64,000 nt of DNA from the NCBI GenBank assembly GCA_012032345.1, contig JAAUQI010000012.1, forward strand, positions 1-64,000. The letters run 5' to 3'. Below are positions 10,018 through 19,015 of the stretch, in pieces; within the stretch, counting starts at the first letter, position 1; each line of letters opens with the position of its first letter. Source of the DNA: Leptolyngbyaceae cyanobacterium RM1_1_2 (GTDB taxonomy: Bacteria > Cyanobacteriota > Cyanobacteriia > Phormidesmidales > Phormidesmidaceae). The notes under the pieces are model-generated. The model did no database searches. It was not told the DNA's origin and saw nothing but the letters and a program-made list of their open reading frames with translations. The position numbers were made by a program, and so were the translations under genes.

Positions 10018-11190
10018 ATGGCTTCCTTTCGACGTGATCCCTACTTGTGGGTGCATTTTGCCGGACTGGCTGCACTGCCGCTGTTCTTAGATATTTGCTT
10101 ACTGGGACTGGCGGCAGGGTATCCAATTTTTCCAGTCTGGCTGGAGATGGCCTTGCTGATAGCCATCGGGGTTGGCCCGGTGCTGTGGATGCAGTGGCAG
10201 CGTCCGTTTTATATCTTTAGTCTGCTGGTGGTAGCTGTCAAACCCGATCGGCTCACTGATGAGCAGCGACGGATACTGCAGCTATTCAGGTCTCCGCAGG
10301 TCAAGCTTCTGACGGGTATTGCCGCTGTAGTTTGGGCCTGGGTTTTGTGGCAGATTTACCAAATTGCCCCCATTGCTGCTAACGTGACGCCCTTTACTCG
10401 TCATGCCACAGGCTTGGGTGTTGCTGCCGTGGCATCTTTGGGTGGCAGCTTATTTTTGCAGGTGCCGCTGAGCGTTCTGCGGGTGCTGTGGGTAAGCGAG
10501 CAGAAGCTGGCCACTGTCGAACCTTACCCAAAAACTGCGATCGCCCAAGATTTTACCCTGTTGGGTTTGCAACTGAATCAGGTGCTGCCGGAGCTTGAAC
10601 TAGAGCTTAAAGCCGAAAAGTCTGCTGATGCAAAGCTTTCCTTTGAAGAATCGGCCATAGCGTCTAAGGCTGGAGGGGTTAAACCTAAAGCCGAGAAAGA
10701 AGTTTCGGCAGAAGGAGGAGGACTAAATATGGACAAGGCAGTACCAGAGGCAGGAGAGACAGCGGCAACCGCTGCAGAAAACACCGTAGTCTTGTCGCCT
10801 TCGGAAGGTCAGGCAGAAGTAGAAGCTGTGGCTATGCCTCCTGCAGACAGCAAGATAGACACTCAACCAGACACCGAAGCTGGCACAACAGCAGATGCAG
10901 CAGACTCTGTAGACAATTCCTTAGCAGCCACGCCTGAAAGCTCCGTTATACTCTCTCCTTCAGAAGGTCAAGGGGAGGCAGAAATCGTTTCAGTTGCAGA
11001 AACTGATGAAACGGGAGCAGCCCAAGATTCAGAGATAGCCAGCTCAGAAACTGCTTTAGCTGACTCTGGGCCTGTAGAGTGCGGGCCTGTGGAGTCGGGG
11101 GAGGTGCTGCCTGTAGCCGGGAGCGAAACAGCAGAGACAGCCTCTGCCGAGTCTGCTGCAGGTGGAAGTGAGGCTGGCGTAGAAAGCTAA
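10018..11190 (+). CDS. Low-complexity-tail membrane protein
   Basis: 390 residues starting 6 bases after infB. The first half is a membrane domain with about four hydrophobic segments (residues 12-34, 39-58, 96-117 and 128-150) plus a conserved-looking linker RRILQLFRSPQVKLLTG. After about residue 200 the protein turns into an Ala/Glu/Ser/Val-rich tail of low complexity containing two copies of an LSPSEGQ block (about 58 codons apart). This architecture matches a cyanobacterial family named only for its tail. Function unknown. Its tight coupling to infB suggests co-transcription. Confidence 0.75.
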   Translation: MASFRRDPYLWVHFAGLAALPLFLDICLLGLAAGYPIFPVWLEMALLIAIGVGPVLWMQWQRPFYIFSLLVVAVKPDRLTDEQRRILQLFRSPQVKLLTGIAAVVWAWVLWQIYQIAPIAANVTPFTRHATGLGVAAVASLGGSLFLQVPLSVLRVLWVSEQKLATVEPYPKTAIAQDFTLLGLQLNQVLPELELELKAEKSADAKLSFEESAIASKAGGVKPKAEKEVSAEGGGLNMDKAVPEAGETAATAAENTVVLSPSEGQAEVEAVAMPPADSKIDTQPDTEAGTTADAADSVDNSLAATPESSVILSPSEGQGEAEIVSVAETDETGAAQDSEIASSETALADSGPVECGPVESGEVLPVAGSETAETASAESAAGGSEAGVES

Positions 11191-11411
11191 CCGATTAGTC
11201 GGGCTGGTCTTTGGTTGAGCGGACTTGACCGCCTGAGATTCTGTGGTGAGTATCACAGTCTGCTGGGAGAGTGTGGGTTAAGCTGAAGGCATTAAAGCAG
11301 GGGATCGCGCAGTATCAAAGCTTTGAAGCTAGGGGGCCGATCTGCCTGAGTCGCCTTAACTTACGCTAGTTGTCTTACTATGAGGGGTGCTACATCAGCA
11401 CTTAAAGATTT

Positions 11412-11609
11412 ATGGCAGGTTCATCCTTTTCTCGCAATGAGTCATCTGCTGGGGATGCCCAAATCTGGCAGAGTCTCAAACGGGCGATCGCCAGCAGCTC
11501 CGGTTTTCAGCGCTGGCAGTCTGAGCAAGATGCCCAAACATCCCAGCAGATGCTAGATCAGCAGGTACGCCGCTATCTCCGTGAAACGTTAGAGACGCTG
11601 GCCTATTAG
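11412..11609 (+). CDS. Small conserved cyanobacterial hypothetical protein
   Basis: 65 residues from an ATG, beginning MAGSSFSRNESSAGDAQIW and ending RRYLRETLETLAY. It is mostly predicted helical and soluble, with no membrane segment or catalytic motif. The last 40 residues (FQRWQSEQDAQ...QQMLDQQVRRYL) look like a short amphipathic helical pair. I do not know a function. It stands alone between the infB operon and the convergent glutaminase gene. Confidence 0.6.
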   Translation: MAGSSFSRNESSAGDAQIWQSLKRAIASSSGFQRWQSEQDAQTSQQMLDQQVRRYLRETLETLAY

Positions 11610-11673
11610 CGATCGCACCAAGCCCGAGCACAGACTTAACATTAATCCCCGCCGCCGGTGTCCTGGGGGTGGG

Positions 11674-12636
11674 TTATTCATTCAGGGCTGTAAGCAAACT
11701 ACACTTGCCCATCGACAAGTCAAACAGGTGGAAGCCGTACTTTTGGGAAAGCGCCTCAAACACCCGCAGCCCCCGGATGCTGTTGCCATTTTTATCCAGC
11801 AGTGGTGAAAATACAGCAATCCCAGCCTGATTCGGCACTACCGCTAAGATGCCGCCAGAAACGCCGCTCTTGGCTGGAATACCCACCCGATAGGCCCATT
11901 CGCCCGCGAAGTTGTACATGCCGCAGGTATACATAACGCTGAGAATATCGCGCACATAGTCTGGATTGACCGCCTGTTCACCCGTAGCTGGATTAATCCC
12001 CCGGTTGGCTAAAGTTGCCGCCATCAGCGCTAGATCGTGACAGTCCACCAGCAGAGAGCATTGCTGGAAGTAGAGATCTAAAGCTGCTTCGATCGCACCG
12101 TTGAGCATGCCAAAGTTAAGCATCAGATGCGCTATGGCTCGGTTGCGGTGCCCGGTTGAGCGCTCTGACATAAAAGTAGAAATATCAATAAACACGTCGT
12201 GCCCGATATAGCGCCTGAACATCGCCATCAGACGGTTGAGGCGCTCAGTGGGATCGGCCCCCTTAATCAGGCTGGTCGTGGCGATCGCCCCGGCGTTAAT
12301 CATGGGGTTGTCCGGGCGTTTAGAGTCTTCGTCTAGGCGAATCAGCGAATTAAACGGATCCCCTGTCGGCTCTACCCCCACCTTATGCAGCAGGGCTTCC
12401 CGACCGTGATCTTCTAGCCCCATGCCATAGGCAAAAACTTTAGAAATAGACTGAATGGTGAAGGTCTGATCGACCGTGCCGACCTGATAGGTCTGCCCGT
12501 CTACTGTGACAACGCTGATACCAAACCAGCCTGGGTCTGCCTTGGTCAGCTCTGGAATATAGCTGGCTAAAGTTCCCTCTGCTAGGGGCTGGTATTTTTC
12601 GTGCAGGGCTTCTAGAAATCGCTGAAACTGGGACAT
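11674..12636 (-). CDS. glsA: Glutaminase A
   Basis: 320 residues, close to the usual 300-310, catalysing L-glutamine to L-glutamate plus ammonia. It has the serine beta-lactamase-like fold of the family: the nucleophile SxxK motif is Ser63-Ile-Ser-Lys66 within QSISK, followed by [10 protein letters not shown] and the substrate-binding stretch [19 protein letters not shown]. No signal peptide is seen. It is transcribed on the minus strand with a glutathione S-transferase gene just upstream; the gap of 75 bases allows co-transcription. In cyanobacteria glutaminase feeds ammonium and glutamate pools. Confidence 0.94.
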   Translation of the reverse strand: MSQFQRFLEALHEKYQPLAEGTLASYIPELTKADPGWFGISVVTVDGQTYQVGTVDQTFTIQSISKVFAYGMGLEDHGREALLHKVGVEPTGDPFNSLIRLDEDSKRPDNPMINAGAIATTSLIKGADPTERLNRLMAMFRRYIGHDVFIDISTFMSERSTGHRNRAIAHLMLNFGMLNGAIEAALDLYFQQCSLLVDCHDLALMAATLANRGINPATGEQAVNPDYVRDILSVMYTCGMYNFAGEWAYRVGIPAKSGVSGGILAVVPNQAGIAVFSPLLDKNGNSIRGLRVFEALSQKYGFHLFDLSMGKCSLLTALNE

Positions 12637-12711
12637 TCCTTTGACTTGATCTATCCCCGTGATTGTGACAGATTTTGCCCACTGGCTCTGTCCTCATACC
12701 GGTGAAGCTGG

Positions 12712-13404
12712 CTATTTCGGCTGAGTTCCAAATAGGTTCTGGCGGGCAGTGTCATCCATTTTGCCGCGAGTGCGCACCTCTTTGAGCAGGGCTAAGCCTG
12801 TCTGTACCGCAGGCCGCTGGTTGATGGCGTCAAACCAGCGCTTGACGTGAGTATAGTCGGCCAGGTTTTGACCCTGATTTTCATAGGAAATCAGCCAGGG
12901 AAAGATAGCCATATCCGCGATTGAATAGTCTCCGGCTACATACTCAACCGTGGCTAGCTGCTTGTCTAAAACACCGTAGAGACGAGTGGCTTCGTGAGTG
13001 TAGCGATCGATGGCGTAGGCAATTTTCTCGGGTGCATACTGACGAAAGTGGTGGGCCTGACCCAGCATAGGGCCAATGCTGCCCATTTGAAACATCAGCC
13101 ACTGCAGGGTGCTGTAGCGATCGCGCGGTTTTTCCGGCATAAATCGCCCGGTTTTATCGGCTAGATACAGCAAAATCGCCCCTGACTCAAACAGCGATAG
13201 CGGCTGCTCCTCTGGCCCCTCGGGATCGACAATTGCTGGCATTTTATTATTGGGGCTGATTTGCAAAAACTCCGGCTTGAACTGATCCCCCGCCATAATA
13301 TTGACCGGGATTGGGTTGTAGGGCAGACCCATTTCTTCTAAGCAGATGCTAACTTTCCAGCCGTTGGGGGTGGGCCAGTAGTAGAGATCAATCGGTTGAG
13401 ACAT
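12712..13404 (-). CDS. Glutathione S-transferase, Nu/YghU-like
   Basis: 230 residues from the ATG complementary to 13402-13404 (MSQPIDLYYWPTPNGWKVS); a start 14 codons further upstream is also open, and no Shine-Dalgarno separates them. The N-terminal thioredoxin fold has the TPNGWKV active-site region, NNKMPAIVDP with its cis-proline, and LFESGAILLYLAD for glutathione binding. An all-helical C-terminal domain follows, ending near RPAVQTGLALL. The TPNG motif and length resemble the E. coli YfcG/YghU group, which has disulfide-bond reductase activity. The exact substrate is unknown. Confidence 0.88.
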   Translation of the reverse strand: MSQPIDLYYWPTPNGWKVSICLEEMGLPYNPIPVNIMAGDQFKPEFLQISPNNKMPAIVDPEGPEEQPLSLFESGAILLYLADKTGRFMPEKPRDRYSTLQWLMFQMGSIGPMLGQAHHFRQYAPEKIAYAIDRYTHEATRLYGVLDKQLATVEYVAGDYSIADMAIFPWLISYENQGQNLADYTHVKRWFDAINQRPAVQTGLALLKEVRTRGKMDDTARQNLFGTQPK

Positions 13405-13604
13405 GAGCTGTAGGGAGTTTACGTTTAGGTTAATAGTAAGGGGCAAACCTTAGAATAGCCTAAATTGCTGATGTGTCAGATAGCCGAAAATTGGCTGGTT
13501 TCAGCCTGGAGAACTGCGGCGATCGCGGCAAGAGTGATTTGGTTCAAACCTCTCAGGCGCAGACCTATCCGCGAGGAAACCTCTGCCTACTCACAATGAC
13601 TAGC

Positions 13605-14633
13605 TCAGCTCTGAATCATACGCCGTAGATCTTCGTTTAGGGAAAGCTGCAAAAAGCGATCGAGGGCCAGATACATCCAGCAGACTGTGGACTGAGAATC
13701 GCCGCTGGTTTTTTGAAAGCCCAAAGCCGCCGTTAGTTTTTCGTAGCCGGGATGAATCAGCATTGTGTGCAAATCGCAGAGATTCGGGAAATCCTGTATC
13801 ATTGCCCGCAGAGTTTGCTGAGCGTCTTGCAGAAACGGCAGCAGGGCTTCCTCCTGATAGGCGGAGTCAATCATCCAGCTGCGAATAAAAACGGCGCGGC
13901 AGGTCTCGTCGCCTCGCGGAGCCATTACAAAGGGATCAACCTCAGAAACGGCGCTGAGATGTAAGCCTTTGCTGGAGGGGCCAAAGAAAGTCATTTCAGA
14001 ACTGCGGTGAGTAGGATACAGCAGGTAAAAGCCTACCGGGTTGAGATTGTCACAGCGGCGTAACACCCGCATCCCTAGACCATATTGGCTAGCCCACTGT
14101 CGCAGCAGTTCCGCAATGCGGTAGGGCACGGCATCAGCGTTGCGGTTCATCCAGTTGTAGTTAGCTGCCAGCAGATTTGCCACCGGAACAGCATCACAGC
14201 GCGGATCAAAAGCATCCGGCTGCAAGACGACCAGAGGGGACACCTGAGTCTGAGGCCGATCTGCCTCCAAATCTGGCAAAGGCGCGATCGCTAAATTTAG
14301 CGTATTGCCGTCGAAGCTTTTTTGAATTAGCCCCAAAGCCGCCAGCTTACTCAGCATCAGACCTGCCGAGCGATCGCTACCGCGATCGCAATCGCTGTAA
14401 AACAAAGCCGCCGCCTCTCGACAGGTGCAGCTAACCCAGCCGCTGAGGGGTTCTAGACGCTCAATGGGAGCCTGTAGCCCGTTGGCCCAGTTCTGCTTCA
14501 GGCATAGATAAGCCCACAGCCGCACAAAGCATTCTGCCCGCCGTCGAGTTAGCCCCACCCGTCCTCGCAACTGTTCTACGTAAGCTCGCTGGCGCTGTTG
14601 GGAAAACCACTGGCTGATCTGCTCAGGCGTCAT
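13605..14633 (-). CDS. Conserved hypothetical protein, possible wHTH plus GNAT-like regions
   Basis: 342 residues from ATG (MTPEQISQWFSQQRQRAY). The N-terminal 110 residues are helical and basic (LTRRRAECFVRLWAYLCLKQ, then AGLMLSKLAALGLIQ), which could be a winged-helix-like fold. The C-terminal part ends with PGYEKLTAALGFQK and a hydrophobic strand CWMYLAL, reminiscent of the last strands of an acetyltransferase fold. Neither is strong enough to name an activity. No membrane segment or signal peptide is seen. The gene is monocistronic on the minus strand, with small non-coding spaces on either side. Confidence 0.6.
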   Translation of the reverse strand: MTPEQISQWFSQQRQRAYVEQLRGRVGLTRRRAECFVRLWAYLCLKQNWANGLQAPIERLEPLSGWVSCTCREAAALFYSDCDRGSDRSAGLMLSKLAALGLIQKSFDGNTLNLAIAPLPDLEADRPQTQVSPLVVLQPDAFDPRCDAVPVANLLAANYNWMNRNADAVPYRIAELLRQWASQYGLGMRVLRRCDNLNPVGFYLLYPTHRSSEMTFFGPSSKGLHLSAVSEVDPFVMAPRGDETCRAVFIRSWMIDSAYQEEALLPFLQDAQQTLRAMIQDFPNLCDLHTMLIHPGYEKLTAALGFQKTSGDSQSTVCWMYLALDRFLQLSLNEDLRRMIQS

Positions 14634-14967
14634 CGGCTAAAAACTAACGCATACTGCCATAAAATCTGCCCTTAACCTATCTTCTCAGCAAAAACTTCGC
14701 TCTTCTTCGTATCAGTTCGTCTTATTTCTTTGGCGATCGTTGCAGATGTAACCCTTTCTGCCCGATCATTGCAGCCTCGGTAGCTCCCTCTAGATAATGA
14801 CCTTACAGCATTAGAGATTGCCATGAACTTGTCTAACCATCGTGCTGTTGCAAAAGCCAAGCTGAGGCATCAAGACAGTAACAATGAGTAACTCTGAACC
14901 TGCCAAGCCAAAAGTCAACGTCAGGGTGTCGAATACCTTTAAGTCAAGCTCTTTTGAGGAGGATTCT
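14634..14967. other. Divergent intergenic region
   Basis: The space between two divergently transcribed genes, presumably holding both promoters. A minus-strand frame of about 60 codons is open here, but it lacks a ribosome site and a plausible composition. I see no clear operator or hairpin. The SD that decides the next gene's start, GAGGAGG, is at 14956-14962. Confidence 0.4.
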
Positions 14968-15246
14968 ATGCAGATTAACAACAACAAAGCTCACAGTTCT
15001 GGCTGGATTGCCCAATCCTGGATATCGTTTGTGTTTGCGATTACGGCAACGACTATTGGCATTGTCTATGTGCCGCTCGATGCCTGGGCTAAGGGTTATC
15101 TAGCCATTAGCTTTGCTTTCACAGTCAGTTCAACCATCAGCATTTCTAAAACTACCCGCGACCTGCACGAAGGCCGCAGGCTGGTTGCCCGAGTAGATGA
15201 AGCTCACATTGAGCGAATTCTAGCTGAGCATCACCCCCTGAAATAG
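14968..15246 (+). CDS. YiaA/YiaB-family two-helix membrane protein
   Basis: 92 residues from the ATG at 14968, chosen because a strong GAGGAGG lies 5 bases upstream; an in-frame ATG at 14884 would add 28 polar residues with a weaker site. Two hydrophobic segments (about 13-33 and 41-62 of the short form) flank a short loop containing VPLDAWAKGY. The conserved tail TTRDLHEGRRLVARVDEAH is diagnostic of the family. It is an inner-membrane protein of unknown function. No partner gene is adjacent; the next gene is convergent. Confidence 0.8.
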   Translation: MQINNNKAHSSGWIAQSWISFVFAITATTIGIVYVPLDAWAKGYLAISFAFTVSSTISISKTTRDLHEGRRLVARVDEAHIERILAEHHPLK

Positions 15247-15309
15247 CGCTCTAAAGTAGTGACCTGAAAGAGTCCCCAGGTGAGGAAAACAGTGAGATTT
15301 CTCTGAGCC

Positions 15310-15723
15310 TCACTCGGGGACTGCGCGGCTACTCTCTGAACAAACCGGGTAAGCCGATTTGTAGGTGCGATCGCGTTTGCCAAATAACTCATAGCGGCGA
15401 TCGCGGATTTGTTCGTAAGCGCGATCGCCTGACCATTTCAACCCTGGCAAGGCCCGGTAAGCCTCAACAAAAACTGCTCCCATCGGCAGCAGACGGCCAA
15501 TTTCTTCAGCCGCCTCACTGCCCTGCCAGCGCCGCTGCGGGCTACTAGCCTCTAGCAAAATCATTCCCATTTCGCAGTCATCGGGCGTAATCTGATACTG
15601 CTGCAGCGCATCAGTGTCCTGCATGGGCAGGTAGCAAAACCGCTCTCCTTGATCCAACTTTTCTAACAGCTGCACTAAATTTGCGCACAGATTACAGTTG
15701 CCGTCGTAGATTACGTAGTGCAT
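15310..15723 (-). CDS. DCC-family thiol-disulfide oxidoreductase (DUF393)
   Basis: 137 residues from the ATG complementary to 15721-15723 (MHYVIYDGNCNLCANLVQLL). An upstream in-frame start would add 13 non-conserved residues. The DGNCNLC motif near the N-terminus gives the D-x-x-C-x-x-C signature of the family. GSEAAEEIGRLLP and ALPGLKW...YEQIRDRRYELFGKR then match the conserved second half. The family is thioredoxin-like and predicted to act in disulfide exchange; a physiological substrate is not known. It is convergent with the YiaA/B gene and divergent from pstS. Confidence 0.85.
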   Translation of the reverse strand: MHYVIYDGNCNLCANLVQLLEKLDQGERFCYLPMQDTDALQQYQITPDDCEMGMILLEASSPQRRWQGSEAAEEIGRLLPMGAVFVEAYRALPGLKWSGDRAYEQIRDRRYELFGKRDRTYKSAYPVCSESSRAVPE

Positions 15724-15828
15724 AACAGAGTATAGGAATCCCATAGCGAGGCCAGCAGCCAAAAAATTCGTAGCAGGTTAGACACTTTCACCTACTTCTG
15801 TATGCTAATTCTGACCTATTTTGTCTAC

Positions 15829-15847
15829 CTTAACCTGACCTTTACAT
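15829..15847 (+). promoter_or_regulatory. Pho box upstream of pstS
   Basis: Two 8-base repeats separated by 3 bases, CTTAACCT-GAC-CTTTACAT, match the cyanobacterial Pho box pattern (PyTTAAPyPy-type repeats with 11-base period) bound by SphR/PhoB. They lie about 66 bases before the pstS start codon. Weaker repeat-like octamers may extend the array on both sides. This predicts induction of the pst genes under phosphate starvation. Confidence 0.75.
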
Positions 15848-15912
15848 TTAGGGTGTAAATTGCATCATAAGTATTGTGTGTAATAGTGCTTTTGTGCGGG
15901 AGTAAATACTCA

Positions 15913-16926
15913 ATGTTTTTAAGCGTTCGTTCTATGCGTTTGGCTTACTCTGTCTCTCTGGTTGCCCTACTAGCTGGCTTAGCAGCCTGCGGCGGCGAAA
16001 CAGCAACCGCGCCTGAGGGAGACGCCACAGATACAGCTAGCACCGAGGCAGGCTCTGACCTCTCTGGAACAATTGCTGTCGATGGCTCTAGCACGGTTTT
16101 CCCCATCTCTGAGGCCATGGCCGAAGAGTTTCAAAGAGCAAATCCTGACGTGCAAATCACCGTAGGAGCGTCGGGAACAGGAGGCGGTTTTGAGAAGTTT
16201 TGCAACGGCGAAACCCAAATTTCAGATGCTTCTCGTGAAGTGAAGCCGGAAGAAATCGCCAACTGCGAAGCCAACGGCATCGAGATGATCGAATTGCCCG
16301 TGGCTACTGATGCTCTAACGGTTGTTGTCAACCCTGAGAATGACTGGGCGCAGTGTCTGACAATAGAGCAGCTCAATACAGTTTGGGCACCCGAAGCAGA
16401 AGGCACCGTTGACAACTGGAATCAAGTTGATCCTAGCTTTCCTGATGCGCCCCTGGTTCTCTACGGGCCGGGTACTGACTCGGGTACCTTTGACTACTTC
16501 ACGGAGATAGTTAACGGCGAAGAAGGGGCTAGCCGCAGCGACTACACCGCCAGCGAAGACGACAACGTGCTGGTTCAAGGGGTTGTAGGCGATACAAACG
16601 CCCTAGGCTACTTTGGCTATGCCTACTACTTTGAAAACCAGGACAGCGTGAAGGCGGTTGCGGTTGATGCGGGTAGCGGCTGTGTGGAACCGACTGAAGA
16701 GAACGTCTTGGACGGTACCTACGAGCCGCTGTCTCGCCCGCTGCGCATTTACGTTAGCAAGCAGGCTATGGAAGAAAATGAGGCAGTCAAAGCCTTCGTT
16801 GACTTCTACCTTGACCCGGCTAACAAAGAGCTGGTCGCAGGTACTGGCTATGTGCCTCTAGCTGATGATCAGTACTCTGAAGCTCAAACCAAGTTTGAGT
16901 CAGGTGAAGTCAAGACCGCTGAATAA
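15913..16926 (+). CDS. pstS: Phosphate ABC transporter substrate-binding lipoprotein PstS
   Basis: 338 residues from the ATG at 15913, preceded by GGGAG; the open frame upstream from a TTG is not convincing. The signal sequence ends in the lipobox LAAC with Cys26, so the mature protein is a membrane-anchored lipoprotein. Phosphate-binding motifs are DGSSTVFPIS, ASGTGGGFEKFC, SDASR and GPGTDSGTFDYFTE. An acidic, Thr-rich spacer follows the Cys. It delivers phosphate to PstC/PstA. A Pho box lies upstream, and pstC follows after about 150 bases. Confidence 0.95.
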   Translation: MFLSVRSMRLAYSVSLVALLAGLAACGGETATAPEGDATDTASTEAGSDLSGTIAVDGSSTVFPISEAMAEEFQRANPDVQITVGASGTGGGFEKFCNGETQISDASREVKPEEIANCEANGIEMIELPVATDALTVVVNPENDWAQCLTIEQLNTVWAPEAEGTVDNWNQVDPSFPDAPLVLYGPGTDSGTFDYFTEIVNGEEGASRSDYTASEDDNVLVQGVVGDTNALGYFGYAYYFENQDSVKAVAVDAGSGCVEPTEENVLDGTYEPLSRPLRIYVSKQAMEENEAVKAFVDFYLDPANKELVAGTGYVPLADDQYSEAQTKFESGEVKTAE

Positions 16927-17076
16927 TTAGCTCTCTTAACTCGCTCTGAGTGGATAGGGTCGGGGCTAAGACCTGCTCTAAGGAATCTTAGCTCTGGCGC
17001 TGGCTCACTCAGTATCAGAGCTTCTAGGAACTGCTGTTAATAGGTTTAGTCGCCTGTATAGAAACTAAAGGTCATC

Positions 17077-18027
17077 ATGACAGACAGCGTTTTACCCCAG
17101 TCATTAGGAGATAGCGCTCGCGGCGATCGCTGGAAGCCCAACCGTTCGTTGAGCAAGCTGACTCAAAAGCTGATCGTTTTACTGTTTGGAGCGTTCGCGT
17201 TTGTTTCAGTTGCTACCACGATTGGGATTGTTTTAACACTTATTTTTGAAACGATCGAATTCTTTTTAGAGGTTTCCCCCTGGGAGTTTTTCACAGGCAC
17301 CCGCTGGTCGCCTACGTTTGCCAATCCTCGCTTTGGCATTATCGTGCTGCTATGTGGCACCTTTTTGACATCGGTGATTGGCCTGCTGGTAGCCGTGCCC
17401 CTGGGTCTGCTCTCGGCTGTTTGCCTGAGTGAATACGCGCCGCGATCGCTGCGGGCCTGGTTAAAGCCAGCGTTGGAGATTTTAGCGGGAGTACCCACCG
17501 TCGTATTTGGCTACTTTGCCTTATTGATGGTGACGCCTTTTCTGAAGACGTTTATTCCAGGGCTATCTACGTTTAATTCACTGAGTGCGGGTCTCGTTCT
17601 AGGGTTTGCCGTTCTGCCCACTATTGCTTCTCTGAGTGAAGACGCTATTTTTGCGGTACCGCTAAGTCTGAGACAGGGTTCTTATGCTCTGGGAGCAACC
17701 AAGCGCGAGACAGTTACAGGCGTAGTACTGCCTGCAGCCCTATCAGGAATTGTGGCCTCTATTGTGCTGGGGGTAGCACGGGCAGTTGGTGAAACCATGA
17801 TTGTAACCCTGGCTGCTGGACAAAGCCCCACCCTGACGCTAGATCCTCGTAGCGCTGTGCAGACAATGACGTCATTTATCGTGCAGATCACAAAAGGCGA
17901 CGCGCCCTATGGCTCAATTGAATTTAAAACCCTCTTTGCCGTCGGTATGACGCTGTTTGTGATTACGCTAGTGCTGAATTTTTTCAGCTTCTGGTTTGTC
18001 CGTAGGTTCCAGGAGAAATACGAATAA
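17077..18027 (+). CDS. pstC: Phosphate ABC transporter permease PstC
   Basis: 316 residues with six membrane segments and the cytoplasmic EAA loop (YALGATKRETVTGVVLPAALSGI, cited as ALGATKRETV). The N-terminal 30 residues are polar. Other landmarks are FLSEYAPRSLR-type text, here LSEYAPRSL, and AVGETMIVTLAAG. It forms the inner-membrane channel with PstA. Its stop codon overlaps the pstA start by one base, so the two are translationally coupled. AAAGGTC precedes the ATG. Confidence 0.95.
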   Translation: MTDSVLPQSLGDSARGDRWKPNRSLSKLTQKLIVLLFGAFAFVSVATTIGIVLTLIFETIEFFLEVSPWEFFTGTRWSPTFANPRFGIIVLLCGTFLTSVIGLLVAVPLGLLSAVCLSEYAPRSLRAWLKPALEILAGVPTVVFGYFALLMVTPFLKTFIPGLSTFNSLSAGLVLGFAVLPTIASLSEDAIFAVPLSLRQGSYALGATKRETVTGVVLPAALSGIVASIVLGVARAVGETMIVTLAAGQSPTLTLDPRSAVQTMTSFIVQITKGDAPYGSIEFKTLFAVGMTLFVITLVLNFFSFWFVRRFQEKYE

Positions 18028-18953
18028 TGACTGTCAACTCGGAACAAAGTCCACAGCTGCAAGAAACTAAAGCAAATTTCAATCCCAATCTCAAAGGCCG
18101 CTACCGCTTTGATCGAGTCTTCAAAACTATTAGCTGGATCGCAACTTTCGCAGGCATTGTAGTCCTGACAGTGCTGCTAATTGGGATTTTAGTAAGCGGC
18201 CTTTCGAGTCTTAGCTTTGACTTTATTGTTAACCCGCCTTCTCGAAAGCCCGAGATTGCAGGTATCTGGCCTCCTCTGATAGGAACCATTTGTTTGCTAG
18301 TCATCACTGCTCTATTCGCCTTTCCAGTCGGTGTCGGTTCCGGTATTTTCTTAGAAGAATTTTCGGAGGACAATCTGTTTGCCAAAGCAGTTGAAATTAA
18401 TATCAGTAATCTGGCGGCGGTGCCTTCAATTATTTACGGCCTCTTGGGTCTGTTTGTTTTTGCTCGCATCTTTGAACCCGTTACCGGAGGGCGCAGCCTT
18501 CTATCAGGGGGACTGACCCTAGCACTGCTGATTTTGCCTGTGATTATCGTGGCAACGCGAGAGGCACTTAGAGCGGTTCCTGATAGCTTACGTTTGGCCG
18601 GAATGGCTTTGGGGGCAACTCGCTGGCAGACTGTCCGCAGCCATGTACTCCCTCAGGCGCTACCGGGGATCATGACCGGAACGATTTTGGCACTCTCTAG
18701 GGCGATTGGAGAAACTGCCCCGCTGATTGTGGTAGGAGCCGCCACTTTTGTACCTTTCGCACCAGAGCTTTCTATTAAGGGCTTACAGTCGAGCTTTACA
18801 GCTATGCCCATTCAAATTTTTAGCTGGGTTTCGCGGCCTCAAGACGGGTTTCATGAGATCGCGGCGGGGGCTATTATCGTGCTGATGCTGGTGCTGCTCG
18901 TCATGAATGGAAGCGCTATCTGGCTGCGCAACAAGTTTCAAAGCAATCGCTAG
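18027..18953 (+). CDS. pstA: Phosphate ABC transporter permease PstA
   Basis: 308 residues with six membrane segments after a polar 35-residue N-terminus. The EAA loop reads RLAGMALGATRWQTVRSHVLPQA, of which ALGATRWQTV is the core; AIGETAPLIVVGAA follows. GVGSGIFLEEF is another family landmark. It partners PstC in the phosphate channel energised by PstB. It overlaps pstC by one base, and pstB begins 62 bases downstream. Length and topology are those expected for PstA. Confidence 0.95.
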   Translation: MTVNSEQSPQLQETKANFNPNLKGRYRFDRVFKTISWIATFAGIVVLTVLLIGILVSGLSSLSFDFIVNPPSRKPEIAGIWPPLIGTICLLVITALFAFPVGVGSGIFLEEFSEDNLFAKAVEINISNLAAVPSIIYGLLGLFVFARIFEPVTGGRSLLSGGLTLALLILPVIIVATREALRAVPDSLRLAGMALGATRWQTVRSHVLPQALPGIMTGTILALSRAIGETAPLIVVGAATFVPFAPELSIKGLQSSFTAMPIQIFSWVSRPQDGFHEIAAGAIIVLMLVLLVMNGSAIWLRNKFQSNR

Positions 18954-19015
18954 TTTAAGCCAGTCGCATTTTTCGAGATTCTGCTGCTCATCTGCTCAGT
19001 AAGAGGCTGTTCTCT

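Noticed and set aside
14672-14860. 62-residue minus-strand frame
   Set aside because: No ribosome site, ordinary intergenic composition and no recognisable family; it lies in a divergent promoter region.
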